A stretch of DNA of 64,000 bases from Fodinicola acaciae (GCF_010993745.1 NZ_WOTN01000004.1:186001-250000), one strand, 5' to 3'; positions 53,997 to 63,950 are shown, counted from the stretch's first letter. Notes: a model not told the origin generated them from the letters alone. Translations and numbers: made by a program.

Positions 53997-54881
53997 ATGA
54001 CGACCGCGGTGACGACCTGGACGCCAGACGCGCTGGGCCTGCTGCTCGCGGTCGGTCTTGGCACTGGTTATGCCTGGTGTTTACGAAAAGTGCCAGGCTG
54101 GCCGCTCGCCCGCACGGCCGCGTTTTTCGGTGTCGGCCTTGGCAGTTTGCTTGCCGTTTCAGTGACTTTCGTTGGCGCGTACGACGATGCGCTTTTCTGG
54201 GTCCGCGCGGTGCAGGTGATCGTGTTGTTGATGATCACGCCGTTCGGCCTGGCGCTCGGTGCGCCGCTGACGCTGGCAAAAGAGGCGTCAAACAACGACA
54301 AAATCGATCGGATCCTGGCCGGCCGGACGGTGAAGTTTCTGACGTGTCCGCCGGTCGGCTCCATCATCCTGCTGGCCACACCGTGGCTGTTGTATTTCAC
54401 CGGCTGGTACGACGCCGTCCTGCGTGACGGCGGCATCGACGCGGCCAGCCGGCTCGCGCTGATCGCCATCGGTTTCGTCTATTTCTACGGCCGCCTGCAG
54501 ATCGATCCGATGCCGCGCCGCTATCCGCATCTGGTCGCCGTCGGCATCACCTTCGTCGAGGTGGTTTTCGACGCGGCGCTGGGTTTGGTGCTGTGGCTGG
54601 GGCCGAAGCTGGTCGGTCATTACGACCGCGCCTGGGGACCCAGCCACCGCCTCGACCAGATCATCGGCGCCGGTGTGTTGTGGATCGGTGGCGACGTCGC
54701 CGGTCTTCCCTTCCTCGCCGCGTTGTTTCGCCGAATGATCGCCGACGACGCCAAGGAGACCAGGAAGGTCGACGAGGAGCTGGACGCGCAGGAACCGACC
54801 GGAAAACTCTGGTGGGAGGACCATCCGGAGCTGTCAGAGCGATTCCGCCGGGAGTCAGGACGACCCCGAGGACGATACTGA
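53997..54881 (+). CDS. CtaG-like membrane protein (caa3 oxidase assembly family)
   Basis: A 294-residue protein with seven or so helices. AYDDALFWVRAVQVIVLLMITPFGLALGAPLTL and YGRLQIDPMPRRYPH match the caa3_CtaG family of cytochrome c oxidase assembly or copper-handling proteins. Starts 41 bp after the kinase; the C-terminal 9 codons overlap the convergent flavoprotein gene. Confidence 0.75.
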   Translation: MTTAVTTWTPDALGLLLAVGLGTGYAWCLRKVPGWPLARTAAFFGVGLGSLLAVSVTFVGAYDDALFWVRAVQVIVLLMITPFGLALGAPLTLAKEASNNDKIDRILAGRTVKFLTCPPVGSIILLATPWLLYFTGWYDAVLRDGGIDAASRLALIAIGFVYFYGRLQIDPMPRRYPHLVAVGITFVEVVFDAALGLVLWLGPKLVGHYDRAWGPSHRLDQIIGAGVLWIGGDVAGLPFLAALFRRMIADDAKETRKVDEELDAQEPTGKLWWEDHPELSERFRRESGRPRGRY

Positions 54882-55976
54882 GGACGGCACGAACTTCTTC
54901 TGGTTCTGCTTGGAAAACTCCACCGCCGCGTTGCCGCGTTCGAGCATTTCCTTCTGATACGCGCGCAGGTCGCCGTCGCCGACCAGCCGCGCGCACAGGG
55001 TTTCCGCGTCGCGCAAGGCAGTGTTGGCGCCGTTGCCGCCGCTGGCCAATGTCAGGTGTGCCGCGTCGCCGAGCATGGTCACGCGCTCGGCGTCCCAGCC
55101 GGTCACCGGCTGGTCGAGCACCTGCGCGAAACCGATCACACTGTTGTGCGCGTCGGCCCTCGCGATCAGGTCGACGATGTCCGGATGCCAGTCACGCAAC
55201 AGATCCCGCACGACCGCGATCGCCGGCGGCGGCTGGTCGGACGGCTGTCCGGCCGGATGGTCCGGCGGGATCAACATCACCCAGCGGACATAGCTGTCGG
55301 TCGGCGGCAGGCCGAGTTTGCCAGGCGGCGTACGAAACTCCATCCGTCCGAGCATCAGCGTGATGCCGGGTCCCTTGACCATCGTGCCGCGGCCGTGCAC
55401 CAGCCGGCGAAACTGGTCGGTCAGCTGCGTACGTCCCATCGCGCCACCGAGATCGGCGGTCTGGAAGCCGACGTGCGGCAGCAAAAGCCGTCGTACGGCC
55501 GAAAAGCCGCCGTCGGCACCGACCAGCACGTCGCCGGACACCTCGGTGCCGTCGGTAAAAACAGCCCGCACGCCGGCGGTTGTCTCGGAAAAGGACGCGA
55601 GCTTCTTCCCGTATTCGATCCGGTCTTGCAGGCCACCCGCCAAGACATGCCGGAACACGTGCCGGTCGACCACCCGCGCGTCCTCCGGCGGACCGATCTC
55701 GTCACCGCTGGCCAGCAGCCGCAGCTGGTCGTCGAAGAGCAAACCCGGTCCGGTCAGGTCGCCGCTGGTGGCGACCGCCAGCTCGTACGACTCCTCCGGC
55801 AGGCACGCGCGCAACGCCGACCAGCCATAGTCGAGCAAACCGATCCGATATCCCTGGAAACGCGCCTCCATGCCCGCGTCCTTCTCGTATATCCGCACGT
55901 CGACGCCGGCTTTGCGGAGTCCCTGAGCAAGCGTCAGGCCGGCCAGTCCGGCGCCGATCACCACTACCCGTGTCAT
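54855..55976 (-). CDS. FAD-dependent monooxygenase
   Basis: A 373-residue flavoprotein hydroxylase: VIGAGLAGLTLAQGLRKAG, DG motif VGADGGFSAVRRLLLPH and GD motif VTMLGDAAHLTLASGGNGANTAL. GAGGAGG precedes the ATG. Divergent from a TetR gene with tandem operators between them; this is the second monooxygenase/TetR pair in the window. Substrate unknown. Confidence 0.88.
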   Translation of the reverse strand: MTRVVVIGAGLAGLTLAQGLRKAGVDVRIYEKDAGMEARFQGYRIGLLDYGWSALRACLPEESYELAVATSGDLTGPGLLFDDQLRLLASGDEIGPPEDARVVDRHVFRHVLAGGLQDRIEYGKKLASFSETTAGVRAVFTDGTEVSGDVLVGADGGFSAVRRLLLPHVGFQTADLGGAMGRTQLTDQFRRLVHGRGTMVKGPGITLMLGRMEFRTPPGKLGLPPTDSYVRWVMLIPPDHPAGQPSDQPPPAIAVVRDLLRDWHPDIVDLIARADAHNSVIGFAQVLDQPVTGWDAERVTMLGDAAHLTLASGGNGANTALRDAETLCARLVGDGDLRAYQKEMLERGNAAVEFSKQNQKKFVPSSVSSSGSS

Positions 55977-55990
55977 GTCGTCCTCCTCAT

Positions 55991-56020
55991 GTGAACTTTG
56001 TTCACGTGAACAGTGTTCAC
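55991..56020. promoter_or_regulatory. tandem TetR operators
   Basis: Two abutting 15-bp palindromes, GTGAAC-TTT-GTTCAC (55991-56005) and GTGAAC-AGT-GTTCAC (56006-56020), lie between the flavoprotein and TetR genes. Two dimers could bind side by side. Confidence 0.75.
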
Positions 56021-56049
56021 GCAACGGTGACCTGTTGTCAACTGGCAAG

Positions 56050-56580
56050 ATGGCCGTCATGTCACGCCGCGACGAGGTGCTGCAGGCGGCCGTCGAGCTG
56101 CTCGACGAGGTCGGTCTGGACGCGCTGACGACCCGGCGGCTGGCCGCCAAGCTCGGCGTGCAGGCCGGCGCGCTCTATCGGCACTTCGCGAGCAAGCAGG
56201 CGCTGCTCGACGCGGTCGTCGGCCACCTGATCGACGAGGCGGCCGACGGCACGCCGGAGCTGACCGGCGAGTGGGACCACGTGTTACGGGTGATGGCCTT
56301 CGGCATGCGGTCGGCGATGCTCGCACACCGCGACGGCGCGCGGCTGATGACCACCTTCCAGGTGCCGTCGGCGGCCGGCGAGCAGGCCTTCAACCGTACG
56401 ATCGAGCTGTTGGTCGAGGCCGGCCTCACCGCCGAGGCCGCGGTGTCGGCGGTGGACACGCTTTTCGCGTACGTCAACGGTTTCACGATCGAGGAACAGG
56501 CTCGCGGCGGCGACCGCGACCTGGCCTTCCGCGCAGGTGTCGAGCTGATCCTGGCTGGCATCCGCGCCGGCCTGCCGTAA
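56050..56580 (+). CDS. TetR family repressor
   Basis: A 176-residue regulator with LTTRRLAAKLGVQAGALYRHFASKQALLDAVVGHLI as helix-turn-helix and a TetR_C-like ligand domain. Starts ATG 56050 (or 56059); TCAACT lies 6 nt upstream of the first. Expected to repress the divergent flavoprotein and itself through the GTGAAC palindromes. Confidence 0.85.
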   Translation: MAVMSRRDEVLQAAVELLDEVGLDALTTRRLAAKLGVQAGALYRHFASKQALLDAVVGHLIDEAADGTPELTGEWDHVLRVMAFGMRSAMLAHRDGARLMTTFQVPSAAGEQAFNRTIELLVEAGLTAEAAVSAVDTLFAYVNGFTIEEQARGGDRDLAFRAGVELILAGIRAGLP

Positions 56581-56613
56581 TGTGAGGTGATCCGCAGTGG
56601 AGGTGTGTCGCCG

Positions 56614-58500
56614 ATGGCGTCCTATCGCGAGACCTACCAGCGCAGCCTGAGCGATCCGGCCGGCTTTTGGCTTGACGCGGCCAACACGCTCAGCTGGCAC
56701 GTGCCGCCGACGGTGGCGCTGGACGACTCCAGACCGCCGTTCTTCCGCTGGTATCCGGACGGCCGGCTCAACACCTGCCACAACGCGCTGGACCGGCACG
56801 TCGAGCACGGCCGCGGCGGACAGCCGGCGCTCATCTACGATTCGCCTGTCACCGGCACGAAACGTACGTACACGTACGAGCAATTGCGTGACGAGGTCGC
56901 GAAATTCGCCGGTGTGCTGGCCGGTCTCGGTGTCACCGCTGGCGATCGCGTGGTGATCTACATGCCGATGATCCCGGAGGCGGTCATCGCGATGCTCGCC
57001 TGCGCCCGGCTCGGCGCGGTGCACTCGGTGGTCTTCGGCGGCTTCGCGCCGGCCGAGCTGGCCGTACGGATCGACGACGCACAGCCGAAAGTGCTGGTGA
57101 CCGCGAGCTGTGGCATCGAGGGAAAACGGGTCATCGAATACAAGCCACTGGTCGATCGCGCGTACGGCCTGACCCGTAACCGGCCGGGAAAAACCATTGT
57201 CCTGCAACGCGAACAGGCCACCGCGCTGATGCGCTCAGGCGAGCTGGACTGGACCGAGGTGATGCGCACGGCGACACCGCATCCGTGCGTGCCGGTGGCC
57301 GCCACCGACCCGCTCTACATTCTCTACACCTCAGGCACCACTGGAAAACCGAAAGGCGTCGTACGCGACAACGGCGGTCACGCGGTCGCGCTTTCCTGGA
57401 GCATGACCAACATCTATGGCATCCGGCCGGGCGACGTGTGGTGGACGGCGTCCGATGTCGGCTGGGTCGTCGGACATTCGTACATCGTCTACGCGCCGCT
57501 GCTGGTCGGCGCGACAACCGTTTTGTACGAAGGAAAACCGGTCGGCACGCCGGACGCCGGCGCGTTCTGGCGAGTGATTTCCGAGCACGGCGTGGCGGCG
57601 CTTTTCACCGCCCCGACCGCGTTTCGCGCGATCAAGAAAGAGGACCCGCTCGGCCGGTTCCTGGCCAAGCTGGACCTGAGCCGGTTCCGTACGCTCTTCC
57701 TGGCCGGCGAGCGGCTCGACCCGGCAACTTATGAGTGGGCCGACAAAATTCTCGGCGTGCCGGTGGTGGATCACTGGTGGCAGACCGAAACCGGCTGGCC
57801 GATCTGCGCCAACCTGCGCGGCCTGGATCCGATGCCGATCAAACCGGGGTCGCCGAGCGTGCCGGTGCCGGGTTATCGGGTGGAGATCCTGGACGAGGCC
57901 GGTCGGCCCGTACCGGCCGGCACAGAAGGCGCGGTCGCGATCCGGCTGCCGCTGCCGCCTGGCACGCTCACCACGCTGTGGAACGACGACGACCGCTATG
58001 TTTCCGAGTATCTGTCCCGATATCCGGGCTACTACCAGACCGGCGACGGCGGTTACGTCGACGACGAGGGCTATGTCTATGTGATGGGTCGTACGGACGA
58101 CGTCATCAACGTCGCCGGCCACCGGTTGTCGACCGGCGCGATGGAGGCCGTGCTCGCCGGCCATCCGGCGGTCGCCGAGTGTGCGGTGATCGGCGTCGCC
58201 GACGACATGAAAGGCCAGGTGCCGCGCGGTTTCGTGGTGCTCAAGAGCGGCGTCGACACCGACCCGGCGCAGGTCGTCGCGGAGCTGGTGCGGCGCGTAC
58301 GCGACGAGATCGGCGCGGTCGCCGCGCTGCGGCGCGTCGACGTGGTGGCCGGCCTGCCCAAGACCCGGTCCGGCAAGATCCTGCGGCGCACGATGCGCGG
58401 CATCGCCGACGGTCGCGAGGAACCCATGCCCTCCACCATCGAGGATCCCGCCGTCGTCGAAACCCTCCGCCCCATCCTGACGCGCCGATTGTCCGATTGA
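56614..58500 (+). CDS. prpE: propionyl-CoA synthetase-like acyl-CoA ligase
   Basis: A 628-residue AMP-forming ligase. SYRETYQRSLSDPAGFW start, A3 loop YTSGTTGKPKG, A5 WWQTETGWP, A8 YQTGDGG ... GRTDDVINVAGHRLSTG, and A10 Lys in KTRSGKILRRTMR. The N-terminus and FGGFAP segment are closer to PrpE than to acetyl-CoA synthetase. It could feed propionyl-CoA towards the mut operon. ATG 56614 with GGAGG about 10 nt upstream. Confidence 0.88.
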   Translation: MASYRETYQRSLSDPAGFWLDAANTLSWHVPPTVALDDSRPPFFRWYPDGRLNTCHNALDRHVEHGRGGQPALIYDSPVTGTKRTYTYEQLRDEVAKFAGVLAGLGVTAGDRVVIYMPMIPEAVIAMLACARLGAVHSVVFGGFAPAELAVRIDDAQPKVLVTASCGIEGKRVIEYKPLVDRAYGLTRNRPGKTIVLQREQATALMRSGELDWTEVMRTATPHPCVPVAATDPLYILYTSGTTGKPKGVVRDNGGHAVALSWSMTNIYGIRPGDVWWTASDVGWVVGHSYIVYAPLLVGATTVLYEGKPVGTPDAGAFWRVISEHGVAALFTAPTAFRAIKKEDPLGRFLAKLDLSRFRTLFLAGERLDPATYEWADKILGVPVVDHWWQTETGWPICANLRGLDPMPIKPGSPSVPVPGYRVEILDEAGRPVPAGTEGAVAIRLPLPPGTLTTLWNDDDRYVSEYLSRYPGYYQTGDGGYVDDEGYVYVMGRTDDVINVAGHRLSTGAMEAVLAGHPAVAECAVIGVADDMKGQVPRGFVVLKSGVDTDPAQVVAELVRRVRDEIGAVAALRRVDVVAGLPKTRSGKILRRTMRGIADGREEPMPSTIEDPAVVETLRPILTRRLSD

Positions 58501-58570
58501 AACCATCGGACGCCGATCCGCGTGTCCGAATGCGACCGTGAGAAATATCTGTGCAGGTCAGGGCCTATCC

Positions 58571-58601
58571 GACGACGCAATCGGAATCCGATTGCGTCGT
58601 C
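58571..58601. terminator. 31-bp perfect palindrome between acs-like and ABC genes (dispersed repeat, site B)
   Basis: Left arm GACGACGCAATCGGA (15 bp), a single A, and the exact reverse complement. It overlaps the stop codon of the convergent permease gene and lies 70 bp after the ligase stop. Confidence 0.65.
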
Positions 58602-60522
58602 AGGTGTCGGCGAGTGAGCTGGTCGGGGTGAGGCGCGCGCCGCGGATCGCCGGCCCGGCGGCCGCGGCGACGGCCAGCAGGGTCACGGCGACGACCGAGA
58701 TCAGCAGCGGCAGCGGCGGCACCAGGCTGGCCTTGACGTTCATCATGGACACGCACGCGATCCCGTACGCGTAACCGACCAGGCCGCCGCTCACCGCGGT
58801 CGCCAGCGCCAGCAGTACGGCCTCCGCGATCACCTGCAGGCCGACACCGGCTCGCGTCACCCCGAGCGCGCGCGACAGCGCGAGCTCGCGCCGCCGCTCG
58901 GTCACCGACACGGCGGTCGTCGCGACGACACCGCTCACCGCGGCCAGCACCGACAGGCCGAGCAGCCCCCAGCCGAGGTAGGAGGCGGTGTCGAAGGTCG
59001 CGACATCGCGGCCGGTCAGCGACTCGCGGATGGACGCGCTGCCAACCGCGCCGAAGGCCAACAGCGCGAACGCACCGGCCAACGGCATCGCCACGGAGGC
59101 GGCGCGCCGAGGCGTACGCGACGGCTCGCGGGCGGCCACGCGTACGGTCGGACCGAGCCGGCCGAGGAAGAACAGGCCGACCAGGCCGCGCACCAGCCAC
59201 GGCACCACCAGCGGTCCGAGCGCGCCAAACAGGCCGAGCATCGCCAGCACCGCCGACAACAACAGCGGAAAGAAGCTCTGCGCGGCCAGTCCGATGACGA
59301 CCAGGCCGATCGCCGGCACCATCAGCAGCACACCGGACATCACCCGCAACAGGCCGGCCTGCCGCTCGACGGGCGCGTCCGGAGCCGCCGAGAGCGCCGC
59401 GACCGGTGGGACGCCGGAGGCCTGGAAAGCCGGTCGCAACGCGGCGAAGACCGCGGTCACGACGCCGAGCACGACGGCGATGAACGCGAGCAGCGGCGAC
59501 GGCGGCCCAGGAATGATGCCGGCGCTGCCGATCAGAGCCGACACGCCGACGGCATTCAACCCGGCCAGCATCCCGACCGCGACGAACCAGCCGGACGCGA
59601 CCGCCAGGAAGGCTGCGACCAGGCCGATGATCACCGCCTCGACCACCGACACCGCGATCAGCGAGGGCCGCGACGCACCGAGCGCGCGCAGCAGAGCCGT
59701 CCGTCGTACGCGCGCCGACGCCACCGCGCGAAAAGCCGCACCGGCCACCAACGCGGCGGTGGCCAGGGCGAGCAGGCTGAACAGTACGAAGAAAGAGCTG
59801 GTGACGCCGATCGGACCAGGCTTTTCCTGAGCGCGCAGCTCGGATGCCTTGTCGACCTCGTATTCAGCGCCGATGGTGCCCTGGATCCGCGGCATCAACG
59901 TGTCGACCGGTATGCCGTCGGCCGGCACCACGTCGATCCCGTAGATCGTCGGCACGTCCAGATGCGCGCCGAGGCCGGCGGTCGCGACCAGGCCGATGCC
60001 GCCTGGCCGGCCGAGGTCCTGCGCCGACACGCCGACGACCTGAGCCGGCAGCGCGGCGCCGGTCGTGTGGTCGACCAGCGTGACCGTGCTGCCAATCGGA
60101 TGCCTACCGGCGTTGACCTCGTCGATCGCGACCTCGTGGTCGTTGGCCGGCAGCCGTCCACGCAGGATCGTGGTGGTCGCCAACCGCGGATCGCTCGGCT
60201 CGATGCGTACGCTCACCTCGTTTGGCAGGTCACGCAGCCGGGCTTCGGCGACCTGCCGCGGCTGCGCCAGCTTGATCCCCGGCATCTGCCGCAGCTCGGT
60301 CACCACGCTCGACTCGATCTCCGAGCCTGGCTTGCGCACCACGATCGCCGACCCCCGCGGCGTGTGCGGCTGGTTGCGCTGGATGGCGGCGTCGTACGCG
60401 CCGCCGACCAGCACCGACGCGACCACACACGCCAGGCCGACAGCCAGCGCCAGGCCGGGAAGCAGCGTGCCGAGCGGACGCTGCCGCAGGTCGGCGACCA
60501 GTACGCGCAGGACCGGACCCAT
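58600..60522 (-). CDS. FtsX-like ABC permease 2
   Basis: A 640-residue membrane protein with an N-terminal signal-anchor, a large extracytoplasmic loop and FtsX/MacB-type permease helices in two blocks (around 245-340 and 530-625). It overlaps the larger permease gene by ATGA. Works with the ATPase upstream, probably exporting an envelope-active peptide or lipid. Confidence 0.85.
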   Translation of the reverse strand: MGPVLRVLVADLRQRPLGTLLPGLALAVGLACVVASVLVGGAYDAAIQRNQPHTPRGSAIVVRKPGSEIESSVVTELRQMPGIKLAQPRQVAEARLRDLPNEVSVRIEPSDPRLATTTILRGRLPANDHEVAIDEVNAGRHPIGSTVTLVDHTTGAALPAQVVGVSAQDLGRPGGIGLVATAGLGAHLDVPTIYGIDVVPADGIPVDTLMPRIQGTIGAEYEVDKASELRAQEKPGPIGVTSSFFVLFSLLALATAALVAGAAFRAVASARVRRTALLRALGASRPSLIAVSVVEAVIIGLVAAFLAVASGWFVAVGMLAGLNAVGVSALIGSAGIIPGPPSPLLAFIAVVLGVVTAVFAALRPAFQASGVPPVAALSAAPDAPVERQAGLLRVMSGVLLMVPAIGLVVIGLAAQSFFPLLLSAVLAMLGLFGALGPLVVPWLVRGLVGLFFLGRLGPTVRVAAREPSRTPRRAASVAMPLAGAFALLAFGAVGSASIRESLTGRDVATFDTASYLGWGLLGLSVLAAVSGVVATTAVSVTERRRELALSRALGVTRAGVGLQVIAEAVLLALATAVSGGLVGYAYGIACVSMMNVKASLVPPLPLLISVVAVTLLAVAAAAGPAIRGARLTPTSSLADT

Positions 60523-62957
60523 CAGGAGGTCGCCAGCGCTTCGACCGGTGAGATCCGCGCGGCGCGACGGGACGGCAGCCAGCCGGCCAGCAGGGTCAGC
60601 ACCACCAGCACCGCGACGACGCCGGCGAGCTCGCCGACCGGTACGACCAGGCCGATGCCGATCTGCAGCACGCCGAGCAGCAACCCCGCGTACAACGTGC
60701 CGAGCACCAGCCCGATCGCGGCGCCGACCAGGCCGAACACCGCCGACTCCAGCACGATCGAGCCACGCAGGCCACGGCGCGACAGGCCGAGCGCACGGAG
60801 CAGGCCCGACTCGGTCGTACGCTCCACGATCGACAGCGACATCGTGGTCGCCACGCCGGTCACCGCGATGAGGACGGTCAGCGCCAGCAGGCCGAGCGCG
60901 ATGAGCGTCACGGTGGCCAGCGGTCCCTGATACTGCGCGCGTGCCTGGTCGATGTCCTGCACCTGCACGCCGGGCAGCGCGCTCGCGGCGGCCCTGCTGG
61001 CCTCGACCGCGGTGTGTCCGCTCGCCGGGTCGATCAGCACCTGGCTGATCGGTGCGTCCGGCGCGACCTTGGCCAAGTCGGCGGGCAGCACGACGATGCC
61101 GAAGCCGGTCTCCCAGGTCGCCGCGACCTTCACCGTCACGGAGTGGTTCTTGCTGGTCACGACCACCGAGTCGCCGACGTGTACGCCGAGCTTGCCGGCC
61201 AGCGTGGTCGGAAGGCCGATGGTCCCCGGCCGTACGTCCGACGGTCCGCCGCCGGCGACCTTGGCGTTTTGCAGGCTCGGCACCTTAGCCACGTCCATCG
61301 AGTTGACGGTGGTGCCCGGCAGCTGGTTTCCGTTGGCGCTCAGCCCCACCTCGGCGGCGTGCACCGGCACGGCGACGCCGATCGCTGGATGCTGCGCCAG
61401 CTTCTGCACCGCCGACGCCGGAATGTTCTCGCCGGCGGCGATCACCGCGGTCGGAAACTGTGCGGCCAACCGTGCGTCCGCGTACGCCTGCATCGACGAC
61501 GTGCCGACCAGCAGGCCGGTCACCAGCGTCACGCCGAGCGCGACCACCGAGGTGGTGGCGGCGATCCGGCGCGGCGACCGGGACGCGTTGCGGATCGCCA
61601 GCCGGCCGGTGACCTTCGACAACGCGGTCGCCGGCAGGCCGATCACCCGCGCGATCGGAGGCACGACGAACGGTCCGAGCGCGAGCAGTGCGCCGAAAGC
61701 GAAGGCACCGGAGACGACGATCCCAAGCGCGGACACCTCCGGAGAGTGGATCACGACCGCGCCGAGCGCCACCACCACGGCAGCGCCGATGCAGAGAATG
61801 CCGAGCGCGAGCCGGCCCCAGCTGACCTTCTTCGCCGCGTCCGCGACGGCGGCCGTACGCAGCGCCGCCACCGGGGCGACGCGTGAGGCCGAGACGGCCG
61901 GCGCGAGCACCGACGCGACGGTCACCACGACCGCGCCGAGGACGCAGGCGGTGGCCACCAGGAGGTCGACCGCCGGAAAGGTGATCTTGACGCCGGTCGC
62001 GCGTACGACCGCGATCACCGCATACGAGATGCCGAGCGCGGCGAGCACACCGGCCACACCGGCGACCAGGCCGGTCACCGCACCTTCGATGGTCAGCGCG
62101 CCGACGATCTTGCCGCGTTTGGCACCGATCGAGCGGAGCAGCGCGAGCTGGCGCATCCGCTGCGCGAAGACGATCCGGAAGGTGCTCGCCGCGACCAGAC
62201 CGGCGGCCAGCACGGCGACCAGTACGAACAGCCGCAGCACCAGGAACAGGCTGTCGACCGCGCGCGTCGCTTCGCTGGCGTCCGCGGCGCGTACGGTGGC
62301 GCCGTCCTGCACGGTCGCGCCGGGTGCCAGCGGCTTGATCCTGTTGACCAGTGCGGTCGCGTCCGTGCCGGCGGCGGCGCTGATGTTGAGCCGGTAGACC
62401 TGGCCACCGAGCGCACTCAGGCCGGCGGCGGAGACGTATCCGCCGCCGCTGTCGTGGCCTTCGACGATGCCGCTGACGGTCAGTCGGACCGTCTTCTTGG
62501 TGTCCGGCAGGGTCGCCGCGACGGTGTCACCGACCTTGAGATTGCCGTCTTTGGCGCTGTCCGGCGTGAGCGCGATCTCGCCGGCCTGGCTCGGGAAGTG
62601 GCCGGACTTGACGGTCACCAACGACAGCGGTCCACGGCCGGGGTCGGAGCGGATGAACAGGCCAATGCCGCCGGCCTGCGCGTACGCGGTGCCCTGCGCG
62701 GCCACCTGGGCGACACCAGGCGCGGCTTTCACGTCCGCGATGACCTTGTCGGTCAGCGGCTTCTCGTCGCTTTTCACGACGACGCTGGTCGCCGGTGTCG
62801 TGGTGCTGAAGGAGTCGCTGAGGGTCTGCTTGACGACGTCCTGCACGAGGAAGGTCGCATACGCAAAGGCGGTCGCGACGATCACCGCCAGGGAGGTGAG
62901 CAGCAGGCGGGTCGGCCGGCTGGCCAGTCCGCGCAGCTGCGTACGGATGACGCTCAT
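60522..62957 (-). CDS. FtsX-like ABC permease 1
   Basis: An 811-residue MacB/LolCE-type permease: N-terminal anchor (SLAVIVATAFAYATFLV), large outer domain, three clustered FtsX helices near 240-350, and a second outer domain plus FtsX block at 690-805. 7 bp after the ATPase gene. Confidence 0.85.
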   Translation of the reverse strand: MSVIRTQLRGLASRPTRLLLTSLAVIVATAFAYATFLVQDVVKQTLSDSFSTTTPATSVVVKSDEKPLTDKVIADVKAAPGVAQVAAQGTAYAQAGGIGLFIRSDPGRGPLSLVTVKSGHFPSQAGEIALTPDSAKDGNLKVGDTVAATLPDTKKTVRLTVSGIVEGHDSGGGYVSAAGLSALGGQVYRLNISAAAGTDATALVNRIKPLAPGATVQDGATVRAADASEATRAVDSLFLVLRLFVLVAVLAAGLVAASTFRIVFAQRMRQLALLRSIGAKRGKIVGALTIEGAVTGLVAGVAGVLAALGISYAVIAVVRATGVKITFPAVDLLVATACVLGAVVVTVASVLAPAVSASRVAPVAALRTAAVADAAKKVSWGRLALGILCIGAAVVVALGAVVIHSPEVSALGIVVSGAFAFGALLALGPFVVPPIARVIGLPATALSKVTGRLAIRNASRSPRRIAATTSVVALGVTLVTGLLVGTSSMQAYADARLAAQFPTAVIAAGENIPASAVQKLAQHPAIGVAVPVHAAEVGLSANGNQLPGTTVNSMDVAKVPSLQNAKVAGGGPSDVRPGTIGLPTTLAGKLGVHVGDSVVVTSKNHSVTVKVAATWETGFGIVVLPADLAKVAPDAPISQVLIDPASGHTAVEASRAAASALPGVQVQDIDQARAQYQGPLATVTLIALGLLALTVLIAVTGVATTMSLSIVERTTESGLLRALGLSRRGLRGSIVLESAVFGLVGAAIGLVLGTLYAGLLLGVLQIGIGLVVPVGELAGVVAVLVVLTLLAGWLPSRRAARISPVEALATS

Positions 62958-62964
62958 CGCCGGC

Positions 62965-63732
62965 TCAGGCCCCCAGGTGACGCAGCGCGTCGACGACGGA
63001 GTCCTGGGTCGGCTGGTGGATCTCGCCGGCCAGCCGGCCGTCGGCGAGCAGCACCACGCGGTCGGCGTACGCGGCCGCTACCGGGTCGTGGGTGACCATC
63101 ACGACGGTCTGGCCGAGCTCGCGTACCGACCGACGCAGGAAGGACAGCACCTCGGCGCCGGACCGCGAGTCGAGGTTGCCGGTCGGCTCGTCGGCGAACA
63201 CCACGGCCGGCTGGCTGACCAGCGCGCGAGCCACCGCGACGCGCTGCTGCTGACCGCCGGAGAGCTGGCTCGGCCGGTGCTTGAGCCGGCTGCGCAGCCC
63301 CAGCACGTCGACCAGGTGGTTGAACAGCTGCGCGTCCGCGCGGCGGCCGGCCAGCTGCAACGGCAGCAGGATGTTTTCCTCGGCGGTCAGCTGCGGCAGC
63401 AGGTTGTAGGCCTGGAAGACGAAGCCGATCTGCTCGCGGCGGACCTTGGTCAGCTGCGCGTCACGCAGCTTGGTCAGCTCGGTGGAGCCGACCCAGACCT
63501 GGCCGGCGGTCGCGCTGTCCAGGCCGGCCATGCAGTGCATCAGCGTCGACTTGCCCGACCCCGAGGCCCCCATGATCGCGGTGAACTGCGCGCGGCCAAA
63601 CTGCACGCTGACCCCATCCAACGCGCGTACGGCCGCTTCGCCGCTGCCATAGACCTTCACGAGATCGCGAGTGGCCGCAGCCGGTTGGTGCGCGGCCTGC
63701 GGGGGTACGGCGACCGCCTGCGGTGCTGCCAT
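62965..63732 (-). CDS. MacB-type ABC transporter ATPase
   Basis: A 255-residue ATPase: Walker A GASGSGKST, Q-loop FVFQAYNLLPQ, signature [10 protein letters not shown], Walker B VVFADEPTGNLDS, switch VMVTHDP. The EPTGNLDS motif marks the MacB/LolD (exporter) class. ATG at 63732 with AGGAAGG upstream. First gene of the exporter operon. Confidence 0.93.
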   Translation of the reverse strand: MAAPQAVAVPPQAAHQPAAATRDLVKVYGSGEAAVRALDGVSVQFGRAQFTAIMGASGSGKSTLMHCMAGLDSATAGQVWVGSTELTKLRDAQLTKVRREQIGFVFQAYNLLPQLTAEENILLPLQLAGRRADAQLFNHLVDVLGLRSRLKHRPSQLSGGQQQRVAVARALVSQPAVVFADEPTGNLDSRSGAEVLSFLRRSVRELGQTVVMVTHDPVAAAYADRVVLLADGRLAGEIHQPTQDSVVDALRHLGA

Positions 63733-63879
63733 GGTGGTGATGCCTTCCTGTGGAGACGTGAATCGACCAACCACAACTTTGCTTCGGCAAGGGCTTGCGG
63801 CGCGTCCACACGCGGTCGCCGGCTCGCGCGCCGTGAGGATCATTCGCCGGGCCGGACATTCATCCCCAAGTCGTAGACA
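63733..63879. other. 147-bp intergenic region upstream of the ABC operon
   Basis: Probable promoter for the exporter operon on the minus strand; no box convincing by eye. Confidence 0.4.
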
Positions 63880-63932
63880 GCCGCAGGGCCTCCCTACGTG
63901 CCGCTGGTGCGCGCGTAGGGAGGCCCTGCGGC
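63880..63932. repeat. hairpin made of two inverted CGTAGGGAGGCCCTGCGGC elements
   Basis: 19-bp perfect arms at 63880-63898 and 63914-63932 with a 15-nt loop, 18 bp downstream of the LuxR gene's stop. Functions as a terminator candidate and is the most complete copy of the dispersed repeat. Confidence 0.7.
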
Positions 63933-63950
63933 CGATGAGGTCTAGGGCCT

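Noticed and set aside
58501-58570. Gap after prpE examined for a riboswitch or small gene
   Set aside because: Only 70 bp, no structure beyond the palindrome that follows.
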